Shown here one piece after another: positions 51,372-60,838 of a DNA stretch of 64,000 nucleotides. Position numbers and translations under genes: made by a program. Source of the DNA: Isoalcanivorax indicus (GTDB taxonomy: Bacteria; Pseudomonadota; Gammaproteobacteria; Pseudomonadales; Alcanivoracaceae). The stretch lies in contig NZ_QGMP01000001.1 in NCBI RefSeq assembly GCF_003259185.1, forward strand, positions 1,488,001 through 1,552,000, written 5' to 3'. Positions within the stretch are counted from its first letter, which is position 1, and each line of letters starts with the position of its first letter. The notes below the pieces were generated by a model, which worked only from the letters and a program-made list of their open reading frames with translations, was not told the origin of the DNA and ran no database searches.

Positions 51372-54300
51372 TTATTCGTTGCCGGGCGCCGCCAGGCGCA
51401 GGCCTCGGGACGGATGATTGGCGACGGTAATCTGGAAATCGCCGGAGGCAATCATCAGGTCGGCATGGCCGACCAGCAGGGCACTGCCAATCCCGCACAA
51501 GAGATTGAGCAAGGGAATGCCGCAGATATTGGCTTCACGAAGATCCAGATTCAGGCGTGCCCGGATGGCCGTCAGGTTCTCGGCCTCGAGCGCCAGGCGG
51601 CCGTCTTCGAGAAAGACGACGGGCCCCATGACATAGGCACTGATGGGCAGGCTGTGCAGATTGGAGGGGTTGCCCAGCCCGAGCAGGTTCAGGTCGGGGG
51701 CGTCGAGGTAGGCGTCCAGCCGTATCAGGAATTTTGCTTGCGACTCGCCGGGCTGGTTGATGACGTAGCCGAGTTTGGGGCCCTCCTCACGAGGGCGTAC
51801 CCGCAATGTCAGGGCGCCAGTGTCGATATTCAGCGGCACCAGGCCAAGCAGGGTGGCGCTCAACGACAGTTCGGTGCCCAGGACCACGGGCGTGCCGACC
51901 TCCACCGGCGCCATGAAGCCGCCGTCGGTGTCGATGCAGACGGGGTTGCCGTCGTCATCCTCGTAGCCTTCCGGGGTGCACCAGCGACCACTGCCATCCT
52001 GCGTCATGTTCAGGTCGGGCACGCCCAGATCCAGCGGCTCAATCGGAAAGAAACTGACGGGCAGGCCGCCGGCGGTAAAGGCGGTATCCCCCCATTGCCC
52101 CGACGGCGAGGCGGCGGTAATCAGACCGCCCGTGCCGGTGACCTGAAGCCGACCGCTGTTGAGCAGCTGCGGTTGCTCGCCGTTGTCCAGAGTGCCGTTC
52201 CCGTTGGTGTCCGCGTAGGGCATGGTGCGCACGCTGGCAAAGATCGTGCTGACCGGGTCGATGGCCTCAAAGTCGATGACGATGTTGCCGCCGCCCTGGG
52301 CTCCGTTTCCGCCGATGCCCACCAGCGGTGTGGTATTCAGGCGCAGGTTGCCAAAGCGGCTGTGGTTGCGGAAGTAGGGCGCCGTGTTGCCGTTGACCAC
52401 CAGACGGTACTGCTGGCCATGCTGCAACGCATCCGGGGAGGGATAAAGCTGCATGGCCCGGTCTTCCACATGCACGCCCGGTGTCAGGGATTGCCACTGG
52501 CCATCCACCTGCTCCCCCAGACACACCGAGCCGTTCTCACATTGGGTGCCGTTGCTGCTCAACTGGCCCAGCCGCAAGGTATCCACATTCATCGGCTGGC
52601 TGAAGACCAGGTTCATCGCCGTGCCGATCTCGTAGCGAAACAGTTCATACAGCGTGTCGCTGGCGCGGCCGCCGGTGCAGCGGCCGGATTTTCCCTGCTG
52701 CGCCTGGGTATCGGTGAGGGCGCAGCCCACACCGGGGTGCAAGACCGACAGCAGCGGCGGTACGGCGGTGCCGCTGTAGTCGGCGGTCCGGAACGCGAGC
52801 ACGCCCTGACCTTCCAGCGCGTCATTGGCCTGTGGTGTGACGGGGAGGGGATTGAACAGATGCGCATCGCTCAGCCCCTGCGGCAATACCACCTGATGCG
52901 CCGCGCCGGCGCGCAATTCTCCCCGTGGCGTGATGGTGACCGTAGCGCCATCGTGGTTGACCCGTATCGGTACTTCGCTGCCTCCGGCATCCATATCCAG
53001 CAGCATGATCTCATCCAGCGCCGTCGTCGCCAGCGTTTCGCTGAACGTCAGCAGCAGGTTCTCGCGGGTCGGAAAGTTGATGTCGCCAAGCTGCGGATAG
53101 CTGCCGGTAATCACCGGCGGCGCCGGGTTGGTTTCATCCACCACAAAATCCATCGATGAGCGGATGCCCAGGGAAAAGTCCGCATTGATCCGGGCCGCAC
53201 CGCCGAGGGCTTCCAGTTGCAGCGTGGTGAAAACTTCGAAATTGAGGCTGCCGTCGTAGACCGCGACCACGCCCGGGGCCTGAACGTGCATGACATTCTG
53301 GTTGAAGGTGGCATTGCCCAGCGGGTCGCCGCCGGTCATGGCGGCATCGAAGTGCATCACGGCCATCAGTGGCGCCAGGTCGTCATCAGGATTGGTATTC
53401 GGCGGACGGAACGGGTTGCGCAGCAGATAGGCCGTGACGTTGGTAAAGAAATGCCCGTGAATATCGCCGGTCATCAGTGCGGTGTTGATTTCACCGCCAA
53501 TGCGCGCCGGATTGATGCCGGTGAGCCGCAGGCCTTGCCCGTGGCGAGACAGGATCGGCGTGTAGTTCGGGTAGATGACCGGGTCTGCAAGCCAGGCTTC
53601 CAGACTGTCAGGATAGGTGCTGGCTTCCACGGCGCCGAGCAGGTCGTTGACCAGCTCGAAGTCGTTGAGCTTCATGTCGGTCAACCGGGACACCTGCGGA
53701 AAGCCGGGATCGCCCGGTGCCGGGAAGGTGCGCAGCACCTGACGGATGGGCGGGTTGGCGTCATCGGGGTGTTGGCGCGACGACTGCGGGCTGAACACAT
53801 AGGCCACACTCGCCATCGACTGCCCGGTGAGGTCCTGGATGTCACTGGTCAGACGCAGTTCATAGCGCTCGCCCGGGGTCAGGTCTTGCTTTGGCTGTAC
53901 CGACACATAATGCCGCTCGGCATACACCGAGGCCGGCACCAGGGAAGCGTTGCCCTGACTGTCGACATGCACGAAAGAAAACGTCTCGCCGTAGCGCACG
54001 CTCTGCTGTGCCAGGGGTTCGGTGAAGGTGAGCCTGACCGGAGAAAAATCCATGAACGTGAACACCGGCGGCGTTTCCGGGGCTTCGCTGTAGCGAGCCG
54101 GTGATTCGTGATTGATCGCCAGCACGGCGGGGGGCACGCCGGGGAGGGGATCGGGCTGGCGCACGGTAAAGCGCAGCAGCGGTTCCTCATCGGGCAAGTT
54201 GACCGCGCCGGGGGCCAGTGGCTCGCGCGCCCACACGGCATACTCGCCGCCTGGCACCAGCGTCGGCAGATTCACCTGTACGGTGCGACCGTCGTTAACG

Positions 54301-54611
54301 ATCACGGCATGCTCGCTGACCTCCAGCGGGCCGTTGGGGCCGACGATGCAGAAGGGGCCGTCGGGCGTCTGTGACCCGTTGAGGGTGCCGCAACCCTGCT
54401 CCAGTGCTTGCGGGTCTACGTTGTTGGAGAAGGCCAGCAGCACCTTGCTGCCCTGGGGCAAATCTACCGCCTGATCGAGCGGGTAGGCGTAGATCAGGCC
54501 ATGGCCGATCTCAGGCGGTTGAAAGGGTGTCGGGCTGTTATCGCAGGCGCTCAGTAGCAGCAACGAAAACAGGGACAAGATCGTAGCGCGGAGAAATGCG
54601 TTGGTATTCAT
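51372..54611 (-). CDS. Large lipoprotein with Ig-like segments (copy 1)
   Basis: A 1079-residue lipoprotein (LLSAC, Cys23). The N-terminus QPPEIGHGLIYAYPLDQAVDL and further repeats of Ig-like type (for example NLLLTFSETLATTALDEIML in a Big_5/SbsA-like segment) are shared with copy 2 at 55638. The C-terminal end has HADLMIASGDFQITVANHPS. No enzyme motif seen. It precedes an OmpW gene in one transcript, so the two proteins may act together at the outer membrane (inference). Confidence 0.72.
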   Translation of the reverse strand: MNTNAFLRATILSLFSLLLLSACDNSPTPFQPPEIGHGLIYAYPLDQAVDLPQGSKVLLAFSNNVDPQALEQGCGTLNGSQTPDGPFCIVGPNGPLEVSEHAVIVNDGRTVQVNLPTLVPGGEYAVWAREPLAPGAVNLPDEEPLLRFTVRQPDPLPGVPPAVLAINHESPARYSEAPETPPVFTFMDFSPVRLTFTEPLAQQSVRYGETFSFVHVDSQGNASLVPASVYAERHYVSVQPKQDLTPGERYELRLTSDIQDLTGQSMASVAYVFSPQSSRQHPDDANPPIRQVLRTFPAPGDPGFPQVSRLTDMKLNDFELVNDLLGAVEASTYPDSLEAWLADPVIYPNYTPILSRHGQGLRLTGINPARIGGEINTALMTGDIHGHFFTNVTAYLLRNPFRPPNTNPDDDLAPLMAVMHFDAAMTGGDPLGNATFNQNVMHVQAPGVVAVYDGSLNFEVFTTLQLEALGGAARINADFSLGIRSSMDFVVDETNPAPPVITGSYPQLGDINFPTRENLLLTFSETLATTALDEIMLLDMDAGGSEVPIRVNHDGATVTITPRGELRAGAAHQVVLPQGLSDAHLFNPLPVTPQANDALEGQGVLAFRTADYSGTAVPPLLSVLHPGVGCALTDTQAQQGKSGRCTGGRASDTLYELFRYEIGTAMNLVFSQPMNVDTLRLGQLSSNGTQCENGSVCLGEQVDGQWQSLTPGVHVEDRAMQLYPSPDALQHGQQYRLVVNGNTAPYFRNHSRFGNLRLNTTPLVGIGGNGAQGGGNIVIDFEAIDPVSTIFASVRTMPYADTNGNGTLDNGEQPQLLNSGRLQVTGTGGLITAASPSGQWGDTAFTAGGLPVSFFPIEPLDLGVPDLNMTQDGSGRWCTPEGYEDDDGNPVCIDTDGGFMAPVEVGTPVVLGTELSLSATLLGLVPLNIDTGALTLRVRPREEGPKLGYVINQPGESQAKFLIRLDAYLDAPDLNLLGLGNPSNLHSLPISAYVMGPVVFLEDGRLALEAENLTAIRARLNLDLREANICGIPLLNLLCGIGSALLVGHADLMIASGDFQITVANHPSRGLRLAAPGNE

Positions 54612-54614
54612 GAA

Positions 54615-54649
54615 GTCCTCGATGCAGCTTTTTGTTGTTTTACGAGGAC
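54615..54649 (-). promoter_or_regulatory. Inverted repeat covering the Shine-Dalgarno of lipoprotein copy 1
   Basis: On the coding strand GTCCTCG (54649-54643) can pair with CGAGGAC (54621-54615), a perfect 7-bp stem with a 21-base loop. The right arm is the Shine-Dalgarno (GAGGA) for the ATG at 54611, so folding would block translation. Confidence 0.45.
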
Positions 54650-54680
54650 GATGCTAGGGGGCGGGGGAGGTGGGGGCGAT

Positions 54681-54711
54681 GCCCGTTCGGGTCCCGGTGA
54701 CCCGAACGGGC
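54681..54711. terminator. Strong hairpin after OmpW copy 2
   Basis: GCCCGTTCGGGTC (54681-54693) and GACCCGAACGGGC (54699-54711) form a perfect 13-bp stem with a five-base loop, 22 bases beyond the OmpW copy 2 stop (minus strand). No T run follows on that strand, but the stability and position suit a transcript end between the two module copies. Confidence 0.6.
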
Positions 54712-54733
54712 AACTAAATCTGTGTATCGTGTA

Positions 54734-55618
54734 TCAGAACGTGAAGCCTACGCCAACGTGTACGGCGATGTTATTAAGGTCGGCTACGAACTCCGCATCA
54801 CCTACTTCCACAAACTGGAACTGGGGCAATCCCGGCGCGCGGATGAAGGTGCCCTCCATGGTCGCAGTGACCTTGGGTACCGAGACATACTTCACATCGA
54901 TATTGGCCCACCAGTACTTGTAGATCTTGTAGTCCAGACCCACCTGGGCGACCCAGCCGAACTTGTTCTCGATATCCAGATCGGGGCGCCCGAACTCGGT
55001 GAGGATGGGGTTGGTGACCTTGCTGTCGTAGGTATACAGATAGGTCAGCCCCAGCCCGGCGTAGGGGCGGAAGTCACTGTGCATGCGGAACCGCTTCACC
55101 AGTGTCACGATGGGTGGCAAGGCTTTGGTTTCGGCCACCCGCGAACCCAGGGGTGGCACCCCGGTGGGAATGCCTTGTGCTTCCTCGGCCAGCGGGACGT
55201 CGGCGATTTCACCCTTGATCTTGAGGGTCAGCGTCGGCGGCAGGGCAGCGAGGGTTTCGATCGACCAGCCGCCATCACCCCAGGGCAGCTTGTAGCCGAT
55301 GATGGCCCCCGGCAACAGCAGGGGATCACTGAATGCCGCGCCTTCCTGTGGTCCGGGCTCGATGGCGACCTCTGCGATATTCGACAGATTTTTCAGCTCG
55401 ATAGAGCGCGTGTTGAGGTCCGGGTAAAGGTAAGTCGCCCCGGCCCGGAAGTAGATTCTGTCTTCCCCGAAAATACGGCGAACCAGATTCGTGCCGGGGT
55501 ACTCGGGCCGCTGGTTTCGAAAGTCCCGCTCCGCCTGGGCGGCTGAGGGTGTGCCCAGCAGGCTCGCCGCCAGTGCGGCACCGATCAGGCGGACGATCAT
55601 CATCCTGTTCTTGTTCAT
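54734..55618 (-). CDS. OmpW-family outer-membrane protein (copy 2)
   Basis: A 294-residue paralogue of the OmpW protein at 50460, with the same signal peptide architecture, ELKNLSNIAEVAIEPGPQEG, DPLLLPGAIIGYKLPWG, a turn with TYLYTYDSKV, and the C-terminal GVGFTF. The start at 55618 (MNKNRMM) has GGGG eight bases upstream; an in-frame ATG at 55624 adds two residues. It lies 19 bases after lipoprotein copy 2. Confidence 0.82.
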   Translation of the reverse strand: MNKNRMMIVRLIGAALAASLLGTPSAAQAERDFRNQRPEYPGTNLVRRIFGEDRIYFRAGATYLYPDLNTRSIELKNLSNIAEVAIEPGPQEGAAFSDPLLLPGAIIGYKLPWGDGGWSIETLAALPPTLTLKIKGEIADVPLAEEAQGIPTGVPPLGSRVAETKALPPIVTLVKRFRMHSDFRPYAGLGLTYLYTYDSKVTNPILTEFGRPDLDIENKFGWVAQVGLDYKIYKYWWANIDVKYVSVPKVTATMEGTFIRAPGLPQFQFVEVGDAEFVADLNNIAVHVGVGFTF

Positions 55619-55637
55619 CGTCATGTCCCCGTTATTG

Positions 55638-58600
55638 TCATTCGGCTTCCGGCGCGGCGATTCGCAGCGCGCGGGAGGGGTGGTTCACCACCTTGATATT
55701 GAAATTGCCCGGATCAATGCGCAGATCGACGTTGCCGAGCTCGAAGGTCAGTACCGGCTCGACGATGCCGCAGACGATCGGCCCCAATATCGGCAAACCA
55801 CAGATCGGGTCCAGTGGACCCGCCGTGCCCGGTTCGGCGATGGACAATTGCAGGGTCTGACGGATGGTGGTCAGGTTGGTGGAATCGAGCGTGATGCGCC
55901 CGTCATTAAGGAAGCTGATCGGCCCCTTGATATAGGAACTGATCTCGGTGCTGCGCAGGTTCGACGCCGCGAGGCCACCGAGAATTTCCAGATCTGGCGC
56001 GTCGAGGTAGGCATCCAGACGCAGCAGGAATTGCGGATTGTCTTCACCCACTTCGTTCAGCACGTAGCCGATGATCGGGCCTTCCTCACGTGGCCGGATA
56101 CGCAGGATGACGCCGCCGGTTTCCAGGCCATTGATCGGCACGACGAGGGCGGTCGCGTCCAGCGACAGGCTGGTGCCCAGCACCACCTGCGCCCCGACGT
56201 CCACCGGCGTCATGAAATCACCCTCGGCATTGATGCAGACGGAATGGCCATCGGCGTCGGCATCTGGCGGCGTGCACCAGCGATTCGGGCCGTCGGGGAT
56301 CATGCCCAGGTCATCGACCGCGAGATCCAGCGGTACGATCGGTTTGAAGCCCACGGGCAAGGCGCCGGAGATGAAGATCTTGTCGCGCTCGGGATCAGAG
56401 AAGCTGGCATCGGTGATGACCCCGCCCGTATCTTCCAGCACCAGCGTCGCGCCATTACCCAGCGCTTCGAATTCACCGCTGTCGAAAAAGCCGTTGCCGT
56501 TGGTGTCGGTGAATGGCCGGGTGCGGATGGTGGCAAAGATGGTGCTTGATGGCGCCACGGCTTCGAAATCGGCAACGATGTTGGGGCCACCGGGAATGCG
56601 GACACTGCCAAGCGGATCGGTGTTGACCGCCAGATGGCCGAAATCCGGGTGATTGCGGAACGTGTCGCCGCTGCCGTTGATCACCAGTCGATACTGACCG
56701 CCTTCAACGATGCGCCCGGTTTCCGGGAACAGCTGCGCGGCCATATTCTCGGCATGCAGCGCCAGCGGGATGCTTTGCCAGTTGCCGTCCACCTGCTCGC
56801 CAATACAGATCACGCCGCTGGCGCAGGCGGTGCCCGCGCTATTGATGGTGCCCGGGCGCATGCTGTCGGTATCCATGGGCTGGCTGAAATTGACATCCAT
56901 GATGGTGCCGATTTCATACAGGAAGGCTTCGTATTGGGTATCCGAGGGCAAACCATTGACGCAACGGCCCGCCTTGCCCGGCTGTGTGCCGACATCCACC
57001 AGTGCACAGCCGACGCCGGGATAGACGTTGACCAGCATCGGCGGCACCAGTTGGCCGTTATCGCGAGCATAATCGCCCGTGGTGAAGCTCAGGATACCGT
57101 CGCCACCCAGTGCATCGCTGGCGCTGAATTCGATGGGCAACGGATTGAACAGATGCGCATCGGTGAGGGCAGGGGGCAGAATCAGTTGATGCTGACTGGC
57201 AGAACGCAGCTCCTCGCGGGGCGTGACCACCAGCGTGGTGCCATCCCGGTTGACCTTGATCGGCACCGTCGTGCCCCCGGCGCCCATATCCAGCAGCATG
57301 ATCTCGTCGAGCCCTTGTTCACTCAGGGTATCGCTGAGCGTGAGCAGGATATTCTCGCGCGTCTCCACGCCGACATCGCCGTCTTCCGGGAAGCTGCCGG
57401 TGACCATGGGGCCGGCGGGATTGCTGGTATCCACCTCGAACGCCAGATCGCTGCGCACGCCCAGCGCAAAATCGGCATTGATGGTGGACGCTCCGCCGAG
57501 CACCTCGAACTGCAGGGTAGTGAACAGTTCGATATTCAGCGTGCCCTCGGTGATGGTGACCACACCGGGTGCCTGCACATGCATGATGTTCTGGTTGAAC
57601 GTGGCATTGCCGGCCGGATCTTCGCCTTGCATGGAAATATCGAAGTTCATGATGGCAATCAGCGGCGCCAGATCATCATCCGGATTGGTCAGCGGCGGCC
57701 GGTACGGGTTCGGCAACAGATAGGCCGTGATATTGTTGAAGAACACGCCGGTGATGTTGCCGGTGTTCAGATTCAGATCCACCTCGCCGCCAAGACGAGC
57801 CGGATTGATGCCCGTGAGCCGCAGCTTCTGGCCGCCACGGCCGACAATCGGTGTCTCGACAGGAAAGGCCTGTGGGTCAGCCAGAAAGGCTTCCAGGGCA
57901 TCCGGAAACGCCTCGACCCGGTTTACCCCGAGCACGTCATTGACCAGATCAAACTGGTTCAGCGTCAGGTCACTGAGCCGGGACGCCTGCGGGAAGCCGT
58001 TGTCACCCGGTGCCGGGAAGGTTTGCAGCACCTGCCGGATCGGCGGATTCTCATCACCCGGTTCGGCCTTGGAGCTGATGGGGTTAAAGACATAGGTCAC
58101 CGGCGTCATGCCTTGCTGACCAAGATCCCGTACCGCGTCGCTGAAACGCAGCTCATACCGTGCATCAGGGGTCATGTCTTCGAGCGGCTGCAATGAGAGG
58201 TAATGACGCTCTGAATGCAGGCTGAACTCGACCGGCTCATCGATGGCGTTGCCCTGGTCATCCTCGCTGACCCTGACGAACTGGAAGGTTTCCCCGGGAA
58301 TGACCGACGTCTGCTCCAGTGGCTCGGAGAAGGTCACCCGAATGGCGGTGAAATCCATAAACGGAAAACGGGTCTCGACACCACTGCCGTCGATGAACGC
58401 TTCCGGCCGCTCCTGGTTGATGGCGATGACCTCCGGTGCCGCCCCGGGGACGGGCGCCGATTGCCGGGTACGGAAAGAGAGCAGGGGGGTATCCTGTGGC
58501 GGCAGATTGACCGCCCCCGGTGCAGCGCTCTCACGCAGCCAGACCTGATAGCGCGTGCCCGGACGCAGATCATCGGTCAGAAACTCAAGGGTACGACCGT

Positions 58601-58910
58601 CGTTGACGACCCCGGCATTGCCCATGTCCACCGGCCCTTCGGGCCCGACGATGCAGAAACCACCTTCCGGCACACCATTGCTGCCAGCACTGCAGCCGGC
58701 CAGTGCCACCTGGGCGTCCACAGGACTGGAGAACGCAAACAGCGTTCGCGTGCCCAGCGGGATATCCACAGTGCCATCCAGGGGGTAGGTGTAGATCAGA
58801 CCGTTACCGATTTCCGGGGGCTGAAAGACCTGGCTGCTGTCTTCACAGGCCGCCATCAGCGCGAGACCAGCGACCAGCGCCAGGCCCCGCAACGGGCTTG
58901 TTGTTCTCAT
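55638..58910 (-). CDS. Large lipoprotein with Ig-like segments (copy 2)
   Basis: A 1090-residue lipoprotein (MAAC, Cys22) with the same plan as copy 1: QPPEIGNGLIYTYPLDGTVDI, the segment DENPPIRQVLQTFPAPGD, NILLTLSDTLSEQGLDEIML, and a C-terminal DLRIDPGNFNIKVVNHPSR. I chose the start MRTTSPLR at 58910, where a GGAGTACAGGAC leader precedes it; the frame is open further upstream but shows no signal peptide there. The paralogy of both partners shows a two-gene duplication. No known function. Confidence 0.73.
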   Translation of the reverse strand: MRTTSPLRGLALVAGLALMAACEDSSQVFQPPEIGNGLIYTYPLDGTVDIPLGTRTLFAFSSPVDAQVALAGCSAGSNGVPEGGFCIVGPEGPVDMGNAGVVNDGRTLEFLTDDLRPGTRYQVWLRESAAPGAVNLPPQDTPLLSFRTRQSAPVPGAAPEVIAINQERPEAFIDGSGVETRFPFMDFTAIRVTFSEPLEQTSVIPGETFQFVRVSEDDQGNAIDEPVEFSLHSERHYLSLQPLEDMTPDARYELRFSDAVRDLGQQGMTPVTYVFNPISSKAEPGDENPPIRQVLQTFPAPGDNGFPQASRLSDLTLNQFDLVNDVLGVNRVEAFPDALEAFLADPQAFPVETPIVGRGGQKLRLTGINPARLGGEVDLNLNTGNITGVFFNNITAYLLPNPYRPPLTNPDDDLAPLIAIMNFDISMQGEDPAGNATFNQNIMHVQAPGVVTITEGTLNIELFTTLQFEVLGGASTINADFALGVRSDLAFEVDTSNPAGPMVTGSFPEDGDVGVETRENILLTLSDTLSEQGLDEIMLLDMGAGGTTVPIKVNRDGTTLVVTPREELRSASQHQLILPPALTDAHLFNPLPIEFSASDALGGDGILSFTTGDYARDNGQLVPPMLVNVYPGVGCALVDVGTQPGKAGRCVNGLPSDTQYEAFLYEIGTIMDVNFSQPMDTDSMRPGTINSAGTACASGVICIGEQVDGNWQSIPLALHAENMAAQLFPETGRIVEGGQYRLVINGSGDTFRNHPDFGHLAVNTDPLGSVRIPGGPNIVADFEAVAPSSTIFATIRTRPFTDTNGNGFFDSGEFEALGNGATLVLEDTGGVITDASFSDPERDKIFISGALPVGFKPIVPLDLAVDDLGMIPDGPNRWCTPPDADADGHSVCINAEGDFMTPVDVGAQVVLGTSLSLDATALVVPINGLETGGVILRIRPREEGPIIGYVLNEVGEDNPQFLLRLDAYLDAPDLEILGGLAASNLRSTEISSYIKGPISFLNDGRITLDSTNLTTIRQTLQLSIAEPGTAGPLDPICGLPILGPIVCGIVEPVLTFELGNVDLRIDPGNFNIKVVNHPSRALRIAAPEAE

Positions 58911-59440
58911 GTCCTGTACTCCGGCGTCATTATTGTTGTAGCGCCCCTCAATCTTTATCCGGGCTGACCGGCCGGTTCTATGCTGGAAATGCGTGGAGTG
59001 GTAAAGCTGGGTGTATTGGCGTAACAGCACGTTACCCGCAGGCGTGTTTGGCGCGAGTTCGGGACATTTGGGCACAGTTGCGGTGGACTTGAGCGCTCAG
59101 GCCTCAAACTTCAGGCCAGAATCAGACCAGAGTCAGGCCAGAAGAATCAGACCAGAAGAGGACTGAGCGTTAGAGGATGTGGTCGAGGCCTGCCAGAGAG
59201 GCTGGCTGCCATTCTCCTGCCATATCTTCAATTTAACATAATATAGATTATACGAAATTAAAGAGATGCCCGGAGTAGGCAGCCCGAGCCCCTCACCCAA
59301 GGTTCTTTCAGATCACCCAAGGCTCTTTCAGATGCCTCACCCTTGACGGTACCGCCGTTGATGGCGACCTCCAGGCCATGGGCTTATCCAGGAACAGCTC
59401 CAGAAACAGCATGAGATATTTAATGCAATCCATTGATTTA
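58911..59440. other. 530-bp gene-free region with short repeats
   Basis: No convincing gene. It contains degenerate repeats of TCAGACCAGA/TCAGGCCAGA in 59100-59160, an AT-rich stretch about 59230-59262, and two adjacent 20-base copies (59293-59312 and 59313-59332) that differ at one position. It could be a decayed element or the promoter region of the lipoprotein-OmpW genes (minus) and a 3' region for phaC. Confidence 0.6.
59293..59332. repeat. 20-base tandem duplication
   Basis: TCACCCAAGGTTCTTTCAGA is followed directly by the same sequence with one change (T to C). Possible replication slippage product in non-coding DNA. Confidence 0.9.
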
Positions 59441-60682
59441 TCAGGTTGGATCATCCACCTGTCTGCGCAGGCGTGCGTCCTGGATGGCGCGGTCAGCGGC
59501 GCTGGGGCCTTCCCCGCGACGGGTGTCGCTCTGGGAGCGGCTGGCCAGCCAGGTCGCGGCTGGCTCCCACACGGCCTTGACCGCCTTGCTGCCCAGGATC
59601 ACGCCCATATGACCACCGGGTACGATATGAAACTCGCGATCGCGGCTGGAGACCAGTTCCACGCTCTGGCGGGCAATACCCGGGGGCACCAGGATGTCGG
59701 TGTCGCCCGCGAAGACGAGGAAATTGGCCTCGATCGTGGTCAGGTCTGCTACCGTGCCGCGAAATTCCACCCGCCCTGCGGCCATCTGGTTGTCGATGGC
59801 GAACTTCACCAGCATGTCCTGGATCACGCCGCCGGGGTATTCGAGCATGTTGTTCAGGTAATCCGCTGTGGTCGAATAGTTCTCAACGAATTCGCGGTCC
59901 CAGAGTCGGGTCAACAGGTCCCAGTAGGTGGTCACGCTGCCGATGGGATCGGTCAGTTTGAAGCTGAGTGTGGTTAGCCAGCCGGGCGCATGCAGCCTGC
60001 CCGGATGCAGCGAGTGCAGCCGCCAGGAGCTGAACTTGCGGATCAGTCGGGCCGGGGTATTCAGGGCGGTGGCGGCGCGCGCCACCAGGCCACCACCGCG
60101 CAGGTCAATGGGGCTGGCCACCGTAATCAGGTTCTGGATATGCCGGTCCTGGTTCAGGCCGGTATGCAGCAGCGACAGCAAGCCGCCCATGCACCAGCCC
60201 ATGATGGAAACGTCCTCCATGGCACAGTGGCGACGGACTTCCTCCAGGGCGGTACCGAACATGGTTTCGGCGTAGTCCTTCATGCTCAGTGTGGCGTGTC
60301 GGCGCTGGGGCTTGCCCCAGTCGATCAGGTAAACATGAAAGCCTTGCGCGGCCATGTAACGCACCAGGCTGCGATGGGGCATCAGGTCGAAGACCTCGGT
60401 GGTCACCCCCAGCGGCGGCACCAGCACCAGGGGAACCGGGTAGCGTTCGTGGCGAACCGGCAAGCGCTCTCCCCCACTCATCTCCAGTGAGTCTGTGGCG
60501 GGCGGCGGGTAATAGCGCACCGACATCAGATCGCCCTGATAGACAATCTCGTGGGGCGTCAGGCCGGATTTCACCAGCGATTCACGCATCAGCATCCAGT
60601 CCACGGCGTTATCGGCCATGGCCAGCAGGCGTTCATTCAGAAACAGGCCCCGGTCCAGGGCACCTTTCAGCAGGCGGTTCAT
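59441..60682 (-). CDS. phaC: PHA synthase-like alpha/beta hydrolase (short, class III-like)
   Basis: A 413-residue alpha/beta-fold protein with the PhaC nucleophile elbow GWCMGG (Cys164, in place of a serine lipase box), the Asp in AGDTDILVP and the His in PGGHMGVI. It is longer than class III PhaC (about 355) and shorter than class I/II (about 560-590), and no PhaE, phasin or PhaR gene is nearby. It most likely polymerises (R)-3-hydroxyacyl-CoA, but a related acyltransferase role is possible. Confidence 0.75.
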   Translation of the reverse strand: MNRLLKGALDRGLFLNERLLAMADNAVDWMLMRESLVKSGLTPHEIVYQGDLMSVRYYPPPATDSLEMSGGERLPVRHERYPVPLVLVPPLGVTTEVFDLMPHRSLVRYMAAQGFHVYLIDWGKPQRRHATLSMKDYAETMFGTALEEVRRHCAMEDVSIMGWCMGGLLSLLHTGLNQDRHIQNLITVASPIDLRGGGLVARAATALNTPARLIRKFSSWRLHSLHPGRLHAPGWLTTLSFKLTDPIGSVTTYWDLLTRLWDREFVENYSTTADYLNNMLEYPGGVIQDMLVKFAIDNQMAAGRVEFRGTVADLTTIEANFLVFAGDTDILVPPGIARQSVELVSSRDREFHIVPGGHMGVILGSKAVKAVWEPAATWLASRSQSDTRRGEGPSAADRAIQDARLRRQVDDPT

Positions 60683-60838
60683 GCGGTCCTCGAATGTCTC
60701 GCTCTGACAGCGACGTGATGCGGGTCGGCAGTCTACAATCAGTCCGGGTACGACCTATGGCCGTGGCGCCCCGGGGGCGTGTTGCACGGTCATGCCATGA
60801 ATAGACATCCATCAAATAAACCATGACCAGGGAATGTT

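Noticed and set aside
51414-53159. Long plus-strand open frame opposite lipoprotein copy 1
   Set aside because: Same reason; the minus-strand frame has a lipobox, Ig-like segments and a paralogue, the plus frame has none.
58911-59075. Upstream extension of lipoprotein copy 2
   Set aside because: The extra residues show no signal peptide, whereas the ATG at 58910 gives a proper lipobox and Shine-Dalgarno.
59378-59977. Plus-strand open frame near phaC
   Set aside because: It overlaps the 3' end of phaC antisense and has a poor start and no recognisable product.
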